This document shows positions 12,558-25,600 of a DNA stretch of 64,000 nucleotides, piece by piece (within the stretch, counting starts at the first letter, position 1; the number at the start of each line of letters is the position of its first letter). Position numbers and translations under genes: made by a program. Below the pieces are notes generated by a model. The model made no database searches, was not told where the DNA came from, and saw only the letters and a program-made list of their open reading frames with translations. Origin of the DNA: Parietaria judaica (Eukaryota; Streptophyta; Magnoliopsida; Rosales; Urticaceae); the NCBI GenBank assembly GCA_954871525.1, contig OX940864.1, positions 3,094,001-3,158,000 on the forward strand, given 5' to 3'.

Positions 12558-14414
12558 CGCTGCTCTGCATATGCTTCTTCTTCTTCTTGTTCGAGAAGTG
12601 GGAGATAAAAAGAAGAACACAACAAGAGACAGACAAGACACGGGTTTTCAAGACGGAAAATGAAAACAAATTAAAGCTTCGGTCGTTTTCTTTTGTCACA
12701 CCATGCATTATCATTATTCTAATATTTTGGGGAGTAATTAACACAAATGTCCCTCTAAATGGAATCTTGGTCCACTTTTGCCTCTTTAATTTTACAGCTG
12801 GCCCGGTCCAACAATACGGTGTATAAAGCCGGTATTTGGTCTTAAAACAAGAATGATACGGAATTTGGATTCAAAATCTTGTATTTTTACTTTACTTTAT
12901 TGAGTTCGGTTTTATCAATCTTAAATGAGAAAAAAAAATGGAACTAGAAGTTTTGGTTTTAGATTTTTTCGGATTCACAACGGAAGTTTAAGTATTTTCG
13001 AAAAATGAAACTGAAAATTTTGGTTCGTACTATATTTGCAGCATTATCCACAACAGAGTGTCAAATTTTGAATAAGTACAACAAGAACTTCGTGATAATT
13101 CAAATAGACAATTTTATAATTGCATTCTTTGATTGTTTTACATATTCTCCAAATCTAGTATATTGATCAAATTTGATAATTAAGTGACAAAATACCCTCA
13201 AGCAAACGCATATCATTTTTTTTAACGGGAAGGGACAAAATGCTATTTTTTAATATAGAAAATGTAGGATATGAATGTTAAAACTATAGAAGAAAGTGCG
13301 CTAACGCATAATGTATAAAGTTAAGGGGGGTGTTAGTGACAACATCTCTAGTGTGAGGGGGTCAATTAAATATTGAGTAGGGAGAAGGATTATTTGCGTC
13401 ATAAAACAAGAAGAGCGCAATCCGCGGCGTTGTCGATATGGCTATGGAGGTACATAGTTGTCAACGTTGGTCCAATCACAACTTAAAGTTGAATAAAGAC
13501 ACCACTATTCTATGCTTTATTTCAAACCAACCCCATTATTCTGTTTCATGGTGAAATTAAGTGGCTACTTTTGTAGCTTTTTCATTTTCTTAACCTAGTT
13601 GAACACAATATTACAATTTTTTTATTTTTGTGAAGGGATACAATATTGCAATTTCAACTCGGTGGTTGGGTTACTAAATTGGATAATAAGAAGAGTTATT
13701 GTAAGGGTTTGATTCCTTTTTTTTTTATAATTAGTCAAAATGGTTAATCTTTTTCTTTTATGATAGATGTGCGGGATTTTTTCACCCACGATTAAAATAG
13801 CGTAAAATGACCTCTCATTTTTTTTTAATTAGTCAAAATGGTTAATCTTTTTCTTTTATGATAGATGTGCGGGATTTTTTCATCCACGATTAAAATAGCG
13901 TAAAATGACCTCTCATTTATAATATTACTTTAGATTTGGTTCTCCGACAATTGTTTAACTTTAACATATGTTTTATATCAAATATATATATAAAAAAATT
14001 ATTTAAAGATATTTAGGTTTTTATATTGGAGTCGATATTTTTGATATTTTGTCAAACAGTAATGTTAAAATACTTATATTTTTTAAATTGAAATATCGGT
14101 AAATATAATGTTAATTAACGATCAAATGACCAAATACACATCAAAAACCAAAAAAAAAAGTGTTATTCTTTTATTTATGATATTGAAGGGCCTAAATATG
14201 CACATCTCCTCGTAAATGAGAAGTCAACTAGGCCAATGACTCTCTACTGATAAATAATAATAATAAAAAAAAACTCTAGTGAATGTAATACATTAGTTAA
14301 TTATACTTAAAAGTTCATGTTTCTCTAATGCATGGTTTGTGTGTCAAGTTTAATATTTTTACTCGTGAACAACATTTGTTGATTAACAATAACATGTTTA
14401 TTAGAGATTATATA
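12558..14414. other. Spacer upstream of RABA3
   Basis: Contains the RABA3 promoter side and AT-rich DNA. Nothing gene-like is visible. The only structured item is the 98 bp tandem duplication at 13729-13918. Confidence 0.5.
13729..13918. repeat. 98 bp tandem duplication
   Basis: Two adjacent copies with a period of 98 bp, each beginning AATTAGTCAAAATGG and ending in GACCTCTCATTT. They differ at one visible site (CACCCACG versus CATCCACG), so the duplication is recent. No ORF or TIR. Confidence 0.9.
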
Positions 14415-14884
14415 CTTCAACGCAAGGCTCAAAATGTCGTTTATGCCGATAAATCGGTTGCCGTTTTTGAAGATTTTCGAGGATTATCGATGGAAAACTA
14501 ATAAACATGTAGCTTATCGTTACCGACACTTATCGAGGATTATCGATGGATTATCGACACTTATCGAGGATTATCGATGAAAAATCACTAAAATAATTTT
14601 AATAATATATTTATTAAGTTTACATATGTAAATAAAATATAGTCTCACTCTCACATATATAAATACTCAAATAAAATCATGTCATATAGTCAAATAAATG
14701 TAAATAAAATCATGTCATCGAAAGTACTTTCACCAAAATTGTTGAAAAGTATAATTTTTTTCAAAAAGTATCCAATTTTTATTATTTTTACACTGTTTTT
14801 ACTGATAATCGATTAGTATGGAATATTTACCAATGACTACCGCCAAGACGGATAATCGTGGAAAATTCGAACCTTGCTTCGAAG
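14415..14884. mobile_element. Non-autonomous hAT-like element, CAAGGTTC group
   Basis: Element about 14423-14876 (454 bp). The left end reads CAAGGCTCAAAA and the right end read inward is CAAGGTTCGAATTTTCC. Flanking 8-mers CTTCAACG and CTTCGAAG match at six of eight positions, so this is an old target duplication. Both arms carry many TTATCGA/TCGATAA words. No transposase. Confidence 0.65.
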
Positions 14885-15771
14885 TTCTAGATATCTTATA
14901 TTATTAATAATTAATTAATTAAATGACTTGGTAACTTTCTATAATTCGATGGTTTTTTTAGCTTTAGCCCGCCTAAACTCAGTCAAACAACATAAATAAA
15001 AAAATTTCATTATAGTTTATAACTATATATCTTGTGTCCCCATTTGGGAATTTTTTGGGGTACGTAGTGTAATAAATGCGTCATAAAATTTGTAAATGGT
15101 AAGTGTTAATTAAAACTTTGCACCGACACAATTGATCATACGACATCGTAGGAATTTATACAAGGATTAAGGCCCACAAAGATATGTGAAATCAATGGAC
15201 AACTCAAAGAAACAAGCTTCGATGTACATGTACGGCATTAAATTACAACCATATAAGAACAAAGCTGCTAGGGACTTTGTCATTATGGTGTCTTGTTGGG
15301 ATTCTTAAAACAAATTGTGTTTAATTATTATACTCTAAACTAATCATATGGTTGTTGTATCACTAAATAAATTATTCACCATAGTATGTGTCTTTATTGT
15401 TGTTATTAGGGCAGGTTTTTTTCATTGTTATTAGGGCAGGTTTGTATTTTGAGTAAAAAAAAAAGTATACTTTTAAGTAATTACATTTTTTTCAATTATT
15501 TCCCTCGACGTCTTCCTCGCCTTGCTGGCATGGACTCTTCGCGTTCTATATTTAGTAATTGTTGTTGTCTGGTCTCGTTTCACTTTTTCCACTTTTTCGC
15601 TCTACGTAGCCCATCCCGTTGTTTGCTCATCATCGACTTTAAACCTTGTCATCTCTCTTAGCCTTTGTGTGAGTTGGTTCGTGTTATAGCATTCGAGTTT
15701 ATTTGAAGTGAAAATAAAAGGCATGATCAATTATGAAAATTTGCCAATAATAAAACATGGTACAAAATGTT

Positions 15772-17360
15772 GTATGGAGCAAGGTTCGACTTTTCGTCGA
15801 TTTTCGGTCTTACCGGTAGTCATCGGTAAATATTCGGTCACACCAGTTATCGTTTTATGAACTTTTCGGTGAAAACTGCGAAAATCGATAATCTTTTTAC
15901 CAGTCGATTTTCGCTATTTGCAGTGTAAAAATCTGGTACTTTTCGGTCAATAAAAAAATAATTTTTAGGCATGGTTATACGATTTTCGAGCTTACCAGTG
16001 GAAAACCGAGACTTTTCAGTCTTTTCAACAGCCGACAACCAAATCTTAAACAAAAACTTGATTTTTGGACTGGTAAGTTACCATTTTTTCGACAGATTCT
16101 CATATTTTCACTGATTAATCGATTCTTGGCATGAGTTTCTAAAGTTTTGATTTATTCATTTTTAAACCGAATTTCTTGGATTTTTTTTTTGTTGTTGTAA
16201 TTTTTGGTAAATTAATGACTTATAATGTTAAATCTATATGATAAAATCATTTATTCTTTGATATATACTCATTTATACGATTTTTAGGGCATTTTCATGA
16301 GTTCAAATATAAAGAGTTAGTTTCATATGAGATTTATGTTTAGAAATGAATAAAGATTGGAACGTTATCATCTTCTTCTTCTTTTTTGCATTCTTATGAA
16401 TATTTTTTTATGAAAACATGTTTTGATGACTTATTTTATAATTATTTTGTTAAATTTAGGTTAAATTCGAATTATTATGCTTCTTAGGGAAACGTATATA
16501 TAGTTTTGAATTTAGAAATTTACTAAAAATGTACATATTTTGTTGTGATTTGTTGATTGTATAGAGTTAAAAATATTATAGTTACTAAGAAATATGAATG
16601 TTTGAGCTTTTGAGCTCTTGAATTTTCAGATTACAAGACTTTATTGTGTAAAAAGTGTAGAAATGATATTTTTTTAATTTTTGAAGTAATTTATTAAAAA
16701 AAAATTATGTTTCTATTTCATTAATTATTTATTGAAATATTAATCTGTGATTTTGTTTTTTTTTTAATATTTGAGCTTAATTTGGATTTCTCATAATTGC
16801 GGCAAAAGTCTTCTAAGTTTATCTTTCGTGATTTGTGTGAGGTAATCTATTTTTTTTTTGGTGTTTACATGATTAAATATTTTTTAAAATAATAATATGA
16901 GATTTTGGTGTAATTTATTTTCATATTTGAGCTTAATTCGGATTTTTTTATAACTGCGGCAAAACTCTTCTAAGTTTATGTGATGGAACTATATGTGTTT
17001 GTGTATGATTTTATTTACATATGTTTGTGTATGATATTATTTTTTATATCATGACATGCTATTAGATATTAGAATAGAGCCAATAAATATAATGGCATGC
17101 TATTATTTTTGAAATTTTTGAATACACTATTTTAAAATTGGACAAATATAAGCTTAAAAATATTTTATAAGTTTTCCGTCGAAAAGTGTCGATAATCCGT
17201 CGATAATTATCGAAAAGTGTCGGTAACGATAAGCTACAGTATTATAAGTTTTCTGTCGATTAATCAGCAAGCTATCGATAAATCCGTCGAAAACGGCAAG
17301 CGATTTATCAGTAAATTCGGTAAGTTGAGTAAATTCGGTAAGTTGAACCTTGGTATGGAG
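15772..17360. mobile_element. Non-autonomous hAT-like element, 1.57 kb, TSD GTATGGAG
   Basis: Element proper 15780-17352. Perfect 8 bp direct repeats GTATGGAG lie at 15772-15779 and 17353-17360. The left terminus is CAAGGTTCGACTT and the right terminus read inward is CAAGGTTCAACTTACCG. Subterminal regions (15790-16080 and 17160-17345) are packed with CGATTTTCGG, TCGATAATCC and similar words. The middle is featureless AT-rich DNA with no transposase remnant that I can recognise. Confidence 0.85.
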
Positions 17361-17891
17361 TATGGACCTTGGTTCCAAAATTATCATTGGCCATTAACTT
17401 GGACCTTTAAGCCCAATATTGCTTCCCTCCTTGAATATGCTCACAAAACCATAGTTGGGCAATATCCAACAAAAGCCCAATGATATTATCCAAAAAAATT
17501 AACAATTAGAATGTTATCCCAAACTCGTGATCTTGTGGTATTCAAAGTTCAAACTAAGCATACGAAATCAGAAATAAACATCAAACTAAGGTCCCAAACT
17601 CATGATCTTCTGGTATCCAAACTCAAGATATTGCTTCTAGTTGCCTCTCATGATCTTCCAATTGTTATTTCAAACATCAAAAAAAATTATTCATTATTAC
17701 GTGCTCCGTTTTATTTTCCAGTTTAAGCCGCTACGAAAAATTAAACTGGTAAATTTTTATTTCGATACCCCAAATATCAAAATTCTTGATCACTCGAGGA
17801 TAAAGTTCCTTGCTACAGTAGTAGTTAGTAGTTATTCAATCAGTGTCAGTTTGTTTGCCAGATAAGTATTTCATCAATCACTTCGCGTGAG
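17361..17891. other. Short AT-rich spacer
   Basis: No gene. ORFs here are short and low complexity. A phrase around AACTCATGATCTT is repeated with variation at 17520-17660, suggesting local duplication. Confidence 0.4.
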
Positions 17892-18104
17892 CTTATATCC
17901 AGTGCCGGCCTTGTCGACCGAAGGGCCCGAGGCGAAGTAAACCGTATACCTTGTTTGGGTTAATATTTAGGCCCTTAAAATCATAATACTTTGGCTTTTA
18001 AAATCATATTTTGAGTCCTTTGATGTAGTGTTAAAAAACGCAAAAAAAATGGGCATAAGGCGATCGCCGCTAAGCCTTAGGTCAAGGCCTGCTGTGCTTA
18101 TATC
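17892..18104. mobile_element. 197 bp mini hAT element, TSD CTTATATC
   Basis: Element 17900-18096. Perfect 8 bp direct repeats CTTATATC at 17892-17899 and 18097-18104. The left end is CAGTGCCGGCCTTG and the right end read inward is CACAGCAGGCCTTGACC. At under 200 bp it is a deletion derivative with almost only termini left. Confidence 0.85.
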
Positions 18105-18228
18105 CCTCCATCCACACATTTGATAGATTATCCAACCCCGAGCAATCTAATTATTGGTAGGGTTCGGTTCGTCAGCTAGTCATTATTAGTGTCATTCACA
18201 TTTAAATTTCAATTCGTCTCTCGTCATA

Positions 18229-19060
18229 ATAACATTTAGGGGTGAGCATGGGTTGGGTTGGGCCGCCCCGTTGCTTTTTACGGACCCGACCCGCTCACAT
18301 CGGGTTACCAAAAAAAAGCCCGATCCGACCCAAAAAATTTCAATGCCCGAACCAAACCGACCCGATAAAAATCGGGTTGGATTGGTTTGGGCCGTCGGGC
18401 CCGAATAATTTAAATTTAACTTTATATTATAAAAAATAATATGAAAAATATGCATCACTGTAACTCAAAGTTCAATGAAAAATACTCTAAACAAATTTAA
18501 TCAAATAAACTTACACCAAACAAATTCTATTAATATTTGAACTAAGTAAATTCAAGCATAGTCAAGCATAAAAACTACTAACCTACTGCTCATTTTCAAA
18601 CATCAAACATGTTTAAACTCATTTTCAAGCATATTCAAACAAATTTACTACTCATTTTCAAACATGCTTAAATAAAGTCTAGCACAACCAAATAATAATA
18701 AATTACTACTAACTTGATTTGAAATAAAAACTAAGAGTAGTGTTTGACAATGAAAATGAGAGATTAAACGGTCCTTTAATGTATAAAATTGAGAATGATA
18801 AATTTTAAAATACTAAAGATTGTACTACTTGAATAAAAATCAATAAAAATTAATATGAAATATATTTTAATTATATTGGTCGGGCCGGAGACCCCGACCC
18901 GACCCAAGGTTTTGGCCACGACCCGAATAATAGTTGGGTCCGGCCCGACCCGACCCAATTTTGAGCGGGTTAGATTGGGCGGGTTAGTTTGGGGTCGGGT
19001 CTCTATCGGGTTGGGTTGGGCCATCGGGTTGGGTCTAAAATGCTCACCCCTAATAACATT
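18229..19060. mobile_element. hAT-type MITE, TAGGGGTGA group, TSD ATAACATT
   Basis: Element 18237-19052 (816 bp). Perfect 8 bp repeats ATAACATT at 18229-18236 and 19053-19060. Both ends read inward TAGGGGTGAGCAT. Both arms (18245-18410 and 18880-19035) are filled with variants of GGGTTGGGTTGGGCC and GACCCGACCCG, while the middle is plain AT-rich DNA. No coding capacity. The GC-rich arms give rise to apparent ORFs that should not be called genes. Confidence 0.9.
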
Positions 19061-19421
19061 TGTTTGATTTGTTTTTTAATACTTTTACTTTATCTCTCTG
19101 CATATAATACATTTAATTAATAATTTAAGTTTAACTAATTATCTCCTTTTTTTTTAATTTGATATGCAATTAAATTTTGTTATTTATATTATTCAAATCT
19201 TTTTTATTTATTTATTTTGTATTTGGTAGTAAGGGATTTGAGATTCCGTTTATAAATAATCAACTACATGAACTACACTATTTACAACTTTCTAGATTTT
19301 AGATGTAAATCTTCATATATTGTAGTGGTTGAAAAAAAAAAAACTTATCCGTTCATATTCATAAAGATAGGAACTTTATCACCAATACCATTTCTTCTTC
19401 TCTGTCTCTCTCTCGCTCGCC

Positions 19422-19970
19422 ATGGAAATACTCTCGAGCTCAATACCAACCCTAAAACTCCCAGCCCACCAATCAACCTCTTCCTCTCGCGAACTCACGC
19501 GCTTGAAACCCAACAGGAACGCCTCTCGCAATCTCCTATTCTCAAAGCCATCTCCATCGATCTCCGACAAGCCCACCAACACCAGACAAACCCTCTTGTC
19601 TTCTTCCTCGTCGTCGCCGTCTCTCTGCGGTACGATCCACCGGAACCCGGCGACGGGCTACGCCGTGGCTCTGCTCAACAGAGCCCAGCTCAGGAACGCC
19701 GTCGACCTCGTCGGAGGACACGTGGAGCGGCTTCTGGGTCTGCTGAGGAGCGAGAAGGAGAAGGGGCGAGCGGTCAACGCGTTGACCTTGAAGGGCATGG
19801 GGTTCGACAGAGATCTGGTGCGGTTGGTGAGGATGCTGGCGGCGAAGAGCAGGGTTGGGCTCGTGAGGGAGGTGTTGGAGGAGTTCGGGAGAATCTACGG
19901 CGAGATGTCGGGGACGAGACACGTGTCGGTCTCCGAGAGGGTGAAGATTGGGAATGTCGTTTGGGGATAA
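19422..19970 (+). CDS. ATP synthase delta (OSCP/AtpH family)-like protein, plastid-targeted, truncated
   Basis: Intronless 182-codon ORF starting at an ATG in a favourable context, 37 bases after a CT-rich leader. The first 60 residues are rich in Ser, Thr, Arg, Pro and Lys and look like a plastid transit peptide. The part from GYAVALLNRAQLRNAVDLV to EFGRIYGEMSGTRHVSVS follows the pattern of the N-terminal helical domain of the ATP synthase delta/OSCP family (YAxAL start, then LVRxLxxKxRxxLVxEVLxEFxxIY). In the family a C-terminal domain follows; here the protein stops right after the point where it would begin. It could be a functional short paralogue, a retrocopy or a decaying copy. Codon use is GC-rich and the frame is clean, which argues that it is expressed. 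Assignment is by motif pattern only. Confidence 0.55.
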   Translation: MEILSSSIPTLKLPAHQSTSSSRELTRLKPNRNASRNLLFSKPSPSISDKPTNTRQTLLSSSSSSPSLCGTIHRNPATGYAVALLNRAQLRNAVDLVGGHVERLLGLLRSEKEKGRAVNALTLKGMGFDRDLVRLVRMLAAKSRVGLVREVLEEFGRIYGEMSGTRHVSVSERVKIGNVVWG

Positions 19971-22668
19971 ACGATGTCGTTTTGGCTGTGGAGGCGAGAT
20001 CAGTGTAGTACTTGAGCTCTTTCATAGCCAATGAAAAGAGCTAAGAGAATGTCGTTGTGAAGCTTGAAGGCTATATTGGTCATGACTCATGTGTGATTTT
20101 TATTATCAATAATTTAGTAATTGATAGTCTATATGTTTTTATATATACATATTGTTTAATATATTGCAAAGTTTGGGGGTTAAATATATTGCCAATTACT
20201 CTTATAGTAGTTTTAAATTTAATACAAAATGTTTAACAAGTAACGAGAGATCATGAGTAGATTTAGAAGTGTATTGCGCTAAGAGATATTAGCAACATAA
20301 ATATTGATAAATTTGCCAAAATTTGCCTACAAGTATAATTTAGCGGGGAAAAAAAAAAATTCATAAGAAATTTGGGTATTAACAGTACCGTTATGCTGCA
20401 AATATTCTTAATTCTTGCAGAATTTTAAAGTTAAATACGTCACGTCATTTCATTCTATTAACGAAACTACTATTTTAGTTTCTTAAAAAATAATATAATT
20501 ACAAAAGAACTCCCATAACAGATAACATTATATTACTAACTTAACCCTTGAAAATTATAAATTAATTTCTGAATTCATATTCAGTTTTCTTAAACAATAA
20601 CCTATTTAATATTTGCAAGTAAATGATCATCAAGTTTTTTTTTTTTTTTTTTTAAATGTATTTTAAATGTTATTTATGTGAGAGTGAGTGAGTAATCAAG
20701 CATGCGTGGTATGGTATGGCTCGTATACATTCCATGCCATATCCAAAAGTTATATATTTAGTATTTTAAAAAATTACCACTTGATGCTTATTTAACTTCT
20801 TTAGACAATTAATTACCCAAAATCTAACTCACGGTATTCAAAATAATTACTGATAAAAAACTATGTTCAAAATTTTTAATTTTTTGGATTTGACTACTAA
20901 AGTAGTTAATTGTTTTAATCTTCAAGTATTAAAAAAAAAGTATTACATCAAGTTTTAAATTTGTGAGTGCAACATTAAATAAACATTTTAGTGTACATTT
21001 GTTTAAAGTTAAACATACATAATTAAAAAAATTATCTTACTAAACCCCATACAATATGTTGCCACGTGTACACTGTTTCACTGCCTGATTTTGTTTACCA
21101 TTTGTAGACTTGACTCGGAACGTTACTTTTGACTACTAATAGTCTCGTGATCAACAACTTATATTACGTTATGAAATCAAATAATTATTTTAATATCTAG
21201 TCCTATAAGCCTAGAAGTCAATATCTTAATTATATCCTAAACCAAAGTACTTAAATTTATCAATTAATTATAAGCTGAAAATGACCGAAAATAAGTGTTT
21301 TTTTTTTCTTCTCATAAATTTGTCGTATTCCCTCGCGGTTGGCAAGCCGTCAACGACAGCTAGAAGTGTGATAAATGTATTAAAATAATTAGTCTTTAAA
21401 TAAATAAAAAAAGTCAGAAAATTAATCAAATTAATCATTTTCTGAATTTTATGCTCTAAAGTTAAATATATATATATGCTATGTAATTTGTTCCCGTGAT
21501 CAAGGCCGTTGTGGTGGAGCGTTTATGATAATTGTGTTATTTATTCATTTTGTTAATCTAGGTCTTCATGTGTTTAAAATCATTTATATTAAACGGAAGA
21601 CAAGACATTTTTTAAATTTCCTTCACTTGTTACCAAAGACCTTGATTTTCAAGCTCGACCAGGACGGACACCGATATCGGGACAAAATCGGATATTACGG
21701 CCAAAATTTTCATCCTTACAAGTGATTTAAAGGTTAACACAATTGCTTAAATTAAACTAGTGAATATTTTTATGATTAAACTTCAATATCAAATTGAGGA
21801 CGAAATTAAAATAAACAGTAAAACAAAGAATTATAGTAATCGTTTGTCAGTCGTCTTCATTATAAATAATTGATCGGAATTATCGATATCACAATTCACA
21901 ACTTTTATCTCACCGTCTCTCTCGTACTTCAAGTGCTACAAATGTCGCCACAAGTTTTATACTCGAAAAATAAAGGCAACATAAACTATACGCGAAAAAA
22001 TCTAAAATACTAATATTATTATAAGAATCTTTAGTTCCTGATAATATTACTGAATTCGATTTCATGATTCAACAAATATATATGTATATATATGAAAGTA
22101 AAAAAGAAATATATTTTTTCGCGTCGTTGATTATTAATTCTCTCACGTCGCTTTTAGCAGAGAGTATGAAGTGGCAGAAGTGGAATTGGTCAACGTGTTC
22201 GTGTTTCATTTTTGTTATCTGAATTCTCTTTCTGGCAAATTTGAGATTAAGCGTGTTAGAACAGAACAGAACAGAACAAGTCAACGCGACGATCCTTCTA
22301 CGTCAACGCTGCGCAGAAGCTTGAAAACCCTCTCTTCTTATCATTCATGTCGCTCCCTTCTCTTTCCTCGAAGAAGACCCACGTCCTTTTCTCCTTTCCC
22401 GGAAAATATGCCCCCATTTTCTCGGAAAGTCTGAGGATTCGCCGTTCCCTGGACTCTGATCGCCACTGATTCCTTTCTCCTGGTAAAAAATCTGCAGGTC
22501 AGTTCACTCGTCGTTCGATTCCTTCTCTTTGATCGATATTGAGCTCAATTCAGAATATTTTTGTACGGCTTTCGTTGTACGGTTCGAGTTTATCTTGAGT
22601 GAGCGATTTCTGGAGGAATTGAGCTTTCTTTAATGGGGAAAAGGTCATACTAGGGTTTGAATTTTGAA
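19971..22668. other. Spacer and 5' region of the U-box gene
   Basis: 19971-22100 is AT-rich with no gene, including a T18-like run at 20637-20655. From about 22140 the sequence becomes more balanced and CT-rich, consistent with the promoter and 5' UTR of the U-box gene at 22669. A possible leader intron cannot be placed with confidence. Confidence 0.5.
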
Positions 22669-25600
22669 ATGATGGCGGTGGACATGATCACGAGCGCCTC
22701 GTCGGCTTCGGCGACGGAGTCGCTTTCGCAGGCCGTGGACGCCATTCTCCAGCTCGTCGCCGCGGCCAACGACGTCCTGATAAAGAAGGAGAGCTTCAAA
22801 CAGCTGGCGGATTACTTGGAGCGGGTCGTCCCGGTCCTGCGGGAGCTGAGCAAGATGAACTTCGACGACTCCGACACGGTGAGGAGCGTCGTCGAGATCC
22901 TCGGGAGGGAGACGAAAGCCGCGAAGCAGCTCACGCTCGACTGCAGCAAGAGGAGCAGAGTGTATCTGTTGGTGAATTGCAGGAACATAGTGAACCGGAT
23001 CGAGTTCGCGCTCAGAGAGATCAGCCGGGCGCTGAACCTTCTCCCGTTGGCCAACCTCGACCTCTCGTTTTCGCTCGTTCAAGACATCAAGAAGCTCTGC
23101 GAGAGTATGAGCGGAGCCGAGTTCAAGTCGGCGGTGGCGGAAGAGGCGATCATGGAGAAGATCGAGACGGGGATTCAGGAGAGGAATGTGGACCGTTCCT
23201 ATGCAAACAATCTTCTGATTCTCATAGCCGAGGCGGTCGGGATTTCGACCGAGGAGTCCGAGCTTAAGAAAGAGATCGAGGAGTTCAAGAGCGAGATAGA
23301 GAATGCCCGTTTGAGGAAAGACCTAGCCGAAGCGATTCAGATGGATCAGATCATCGCATTGCTAGAGAGAGCCGACGCAGCCTCTTCTCCGAAGGAGAAA
23401 GAGATGCGATACTACTCGAAGCGAAGGTCTCTCGGAAATCAGCCGTTGGAGCCGCTCGAGTCGTTTTGCTGTCCGATCACGAGAGACGTAATGGTAGATC
23501 CCGTTGAGACTTCCTCGGGACAGACTTTCGAGAGAAGTGCCATCGAAAAATGGCTGCTCGACGGGAACACGCTCTGTCCTTTAACGATGACGCCGATAGA
23601 AAAAGAAATTCTACGGCCAAATAAATTTCTGAGGCAATCGATCGAAGAGTGGAAGGATCGCAACACCATGATTATGATCGGTACGATGAAGCAAAAGCTC
23701 ATGATCGAGGAGGATGAAGAAGTAATTATCAGGCTGAGCGAGCTTCACGACCTTTGCGAGCAGAGAGGCTTGCACAGGGAATGGGTGATTCTTGAGGATT
23801 ACATTCAGGTTCTAATCCAACTTCTCGACTTAAAGAATCGCGAGATTCGAAAACTCGTTCTTGTGATCCTCTGTATTCTGGCGAAAGACAACGACAACGC
23901 AAAGGTACTTCTCAATTCCCGCTTCTTGCTGCGCTATTTTTAGAGGTTTCCTGCTAAAATTTGGTGAATCTTACAGGAACGAACGATGAGAATCGATAAA
24001 GCAATCGAAAGGATCGTGAAATCGCTCGGGCGTCGTCCTGATGAACAGAAACTGGCAGTGGCATTACTGTTGGAACTATCGAAACATAATTCGTTGAGAA
24101 ACCATATTGGGAAGGTTCAAGGTTGCATACTTCTTCTGGTCACCATGTCAAACAGCGACGATAACAAAGCTTTGAGCGACGCCCACGAGCTATTGGCCAA
24201 ATTGTCGTACTGTGACGAAAACGTCGTGCAAATGGCTAAGGCCAACTATTTCAAACCCCTGCTCAATTGTCTCTCTTCAGGTTCTCTTCTGCTCATCTTT
24301 GTGATTCCGTAAGACCCTCTTCGGTAGTGCTTAAACCGGGTTTTCAAATTCCGACCAAGGAACTGAATTTCTCGTACCAAGCTTTAGAAACAGAATCCGA
24401 ATCTGCGAGGAGAAAACTGAATTGTTTTTAAAACACTGACGGTATATAAACTCACGCAACGAATTCTTCTTCTTGCAGGATCTGAAGACGTGAGATCGAG
24501 CATGGCGGAGAGCTTGGCAGAGATGGAACTGACTAGCCACAGCAAAGAGGCGTTGCTCGAAGGAGGTGCCCTAGCTCCTCTTCTTGAATTGGCGTCTCAA
24601 GAGGACATTGACACTAAAAGAGCGGCTCTGAGAGCTCTGCAAAACCTCTCAACCGTCCCCAAAAACGGGCTTCGGATGATCAGAGAAGGTGCCGACCGAC
24701 CATTGCTTGACATGCTCTTCCATCCCGGAGGAGCGTATTCCAGCTTGCTCGAAACCGTGGCGGCTATTATCGTCCACCTCGCAGCCTCAATGGATTCCCA
24801 AGATTCCAGAGAGAATCCCGTTCTGTTCTTGGAGTCTGAGGAAGATATCTTCAGGCTCTTCTCTTTGGTTAGCTTGAAAGGGCCGGAAGTTCAGCAGTGC
24901 ATTATCCGTACGTTCTATATTCTCTGTCGTTCCAACATTAGTACGAACATCAAGTCCAAATTAATGCAGGTATTCCACTGCCTCGATCCCGAATTCCGAT
25001 AAATATACCTTCTTTTACACTTAAAAACTCTGTTTCTCTTATGATATGATAATAGTTGAATTACATATACAGTCCTCAGCCATGCCAGTCTTGATCCAAC
25101 TCTGCGAGAACGACAACCCGAGCGTGCGAGCAAACACAGTGAAGCTACTCTGCAGTTTGACGGAGGGGTCCGATGAGGCCATTGTCAATGAGCAAGTGAA
25201 TCAAAGTTTCATCGAAACTCTACTGAGAATCATCAGATCCCCCGCCGATGAAGAGGAGATTGTTTTCGCAGTGGGGATCGTCAACAACCTTCCCGAAACC
25301 CCACAGATCGCTCAGTGGCTCGTCGATGCAAATACACTCTCCGTCGTCGTTGGCTTTCTCGGTCGCAGCCGGACGAGTGGCACCCTCAGCAACCAGTTGA
25401 CGGAGAATGCTGTCGGTGCTGTTCGCCGTTTCGCCGCCCCGGCGAACGTGGAGCTACAGAAGCGTTTGGCCGAAGCCAACGCAATTCCGATGTTGGCTCA
25501 ACTTCTCGAGACCGGAACGGCGTTGACCAAACGACGCGCGGCTGTAACGCTAGCTCGGTTATCGAAGAGCTCTCGGGAGCTGTGCAAGGTCGTGCCCAAG

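Noticed and set aside
12189..12641. Upstream start for RABA3 at 12641
   Set aside because: The extra N-terminus is low-complexity UTR-like sequence; the ATG at 12557 gives a normal-length Rab.
18192..19067. ORFs with GWVGPP and NPTRP-like repeats
   Set aside because: They are translations of the GGGTTGGGCC words in a MITE with clear TIRs and target duplications.
19268..20008. Longer ORF in a second frame over the delta-like gene
   Set aside because: It has no domain pattern and is a GC-rich shadow; the 19422 frame has the transit peptide and the delta-family pattern.
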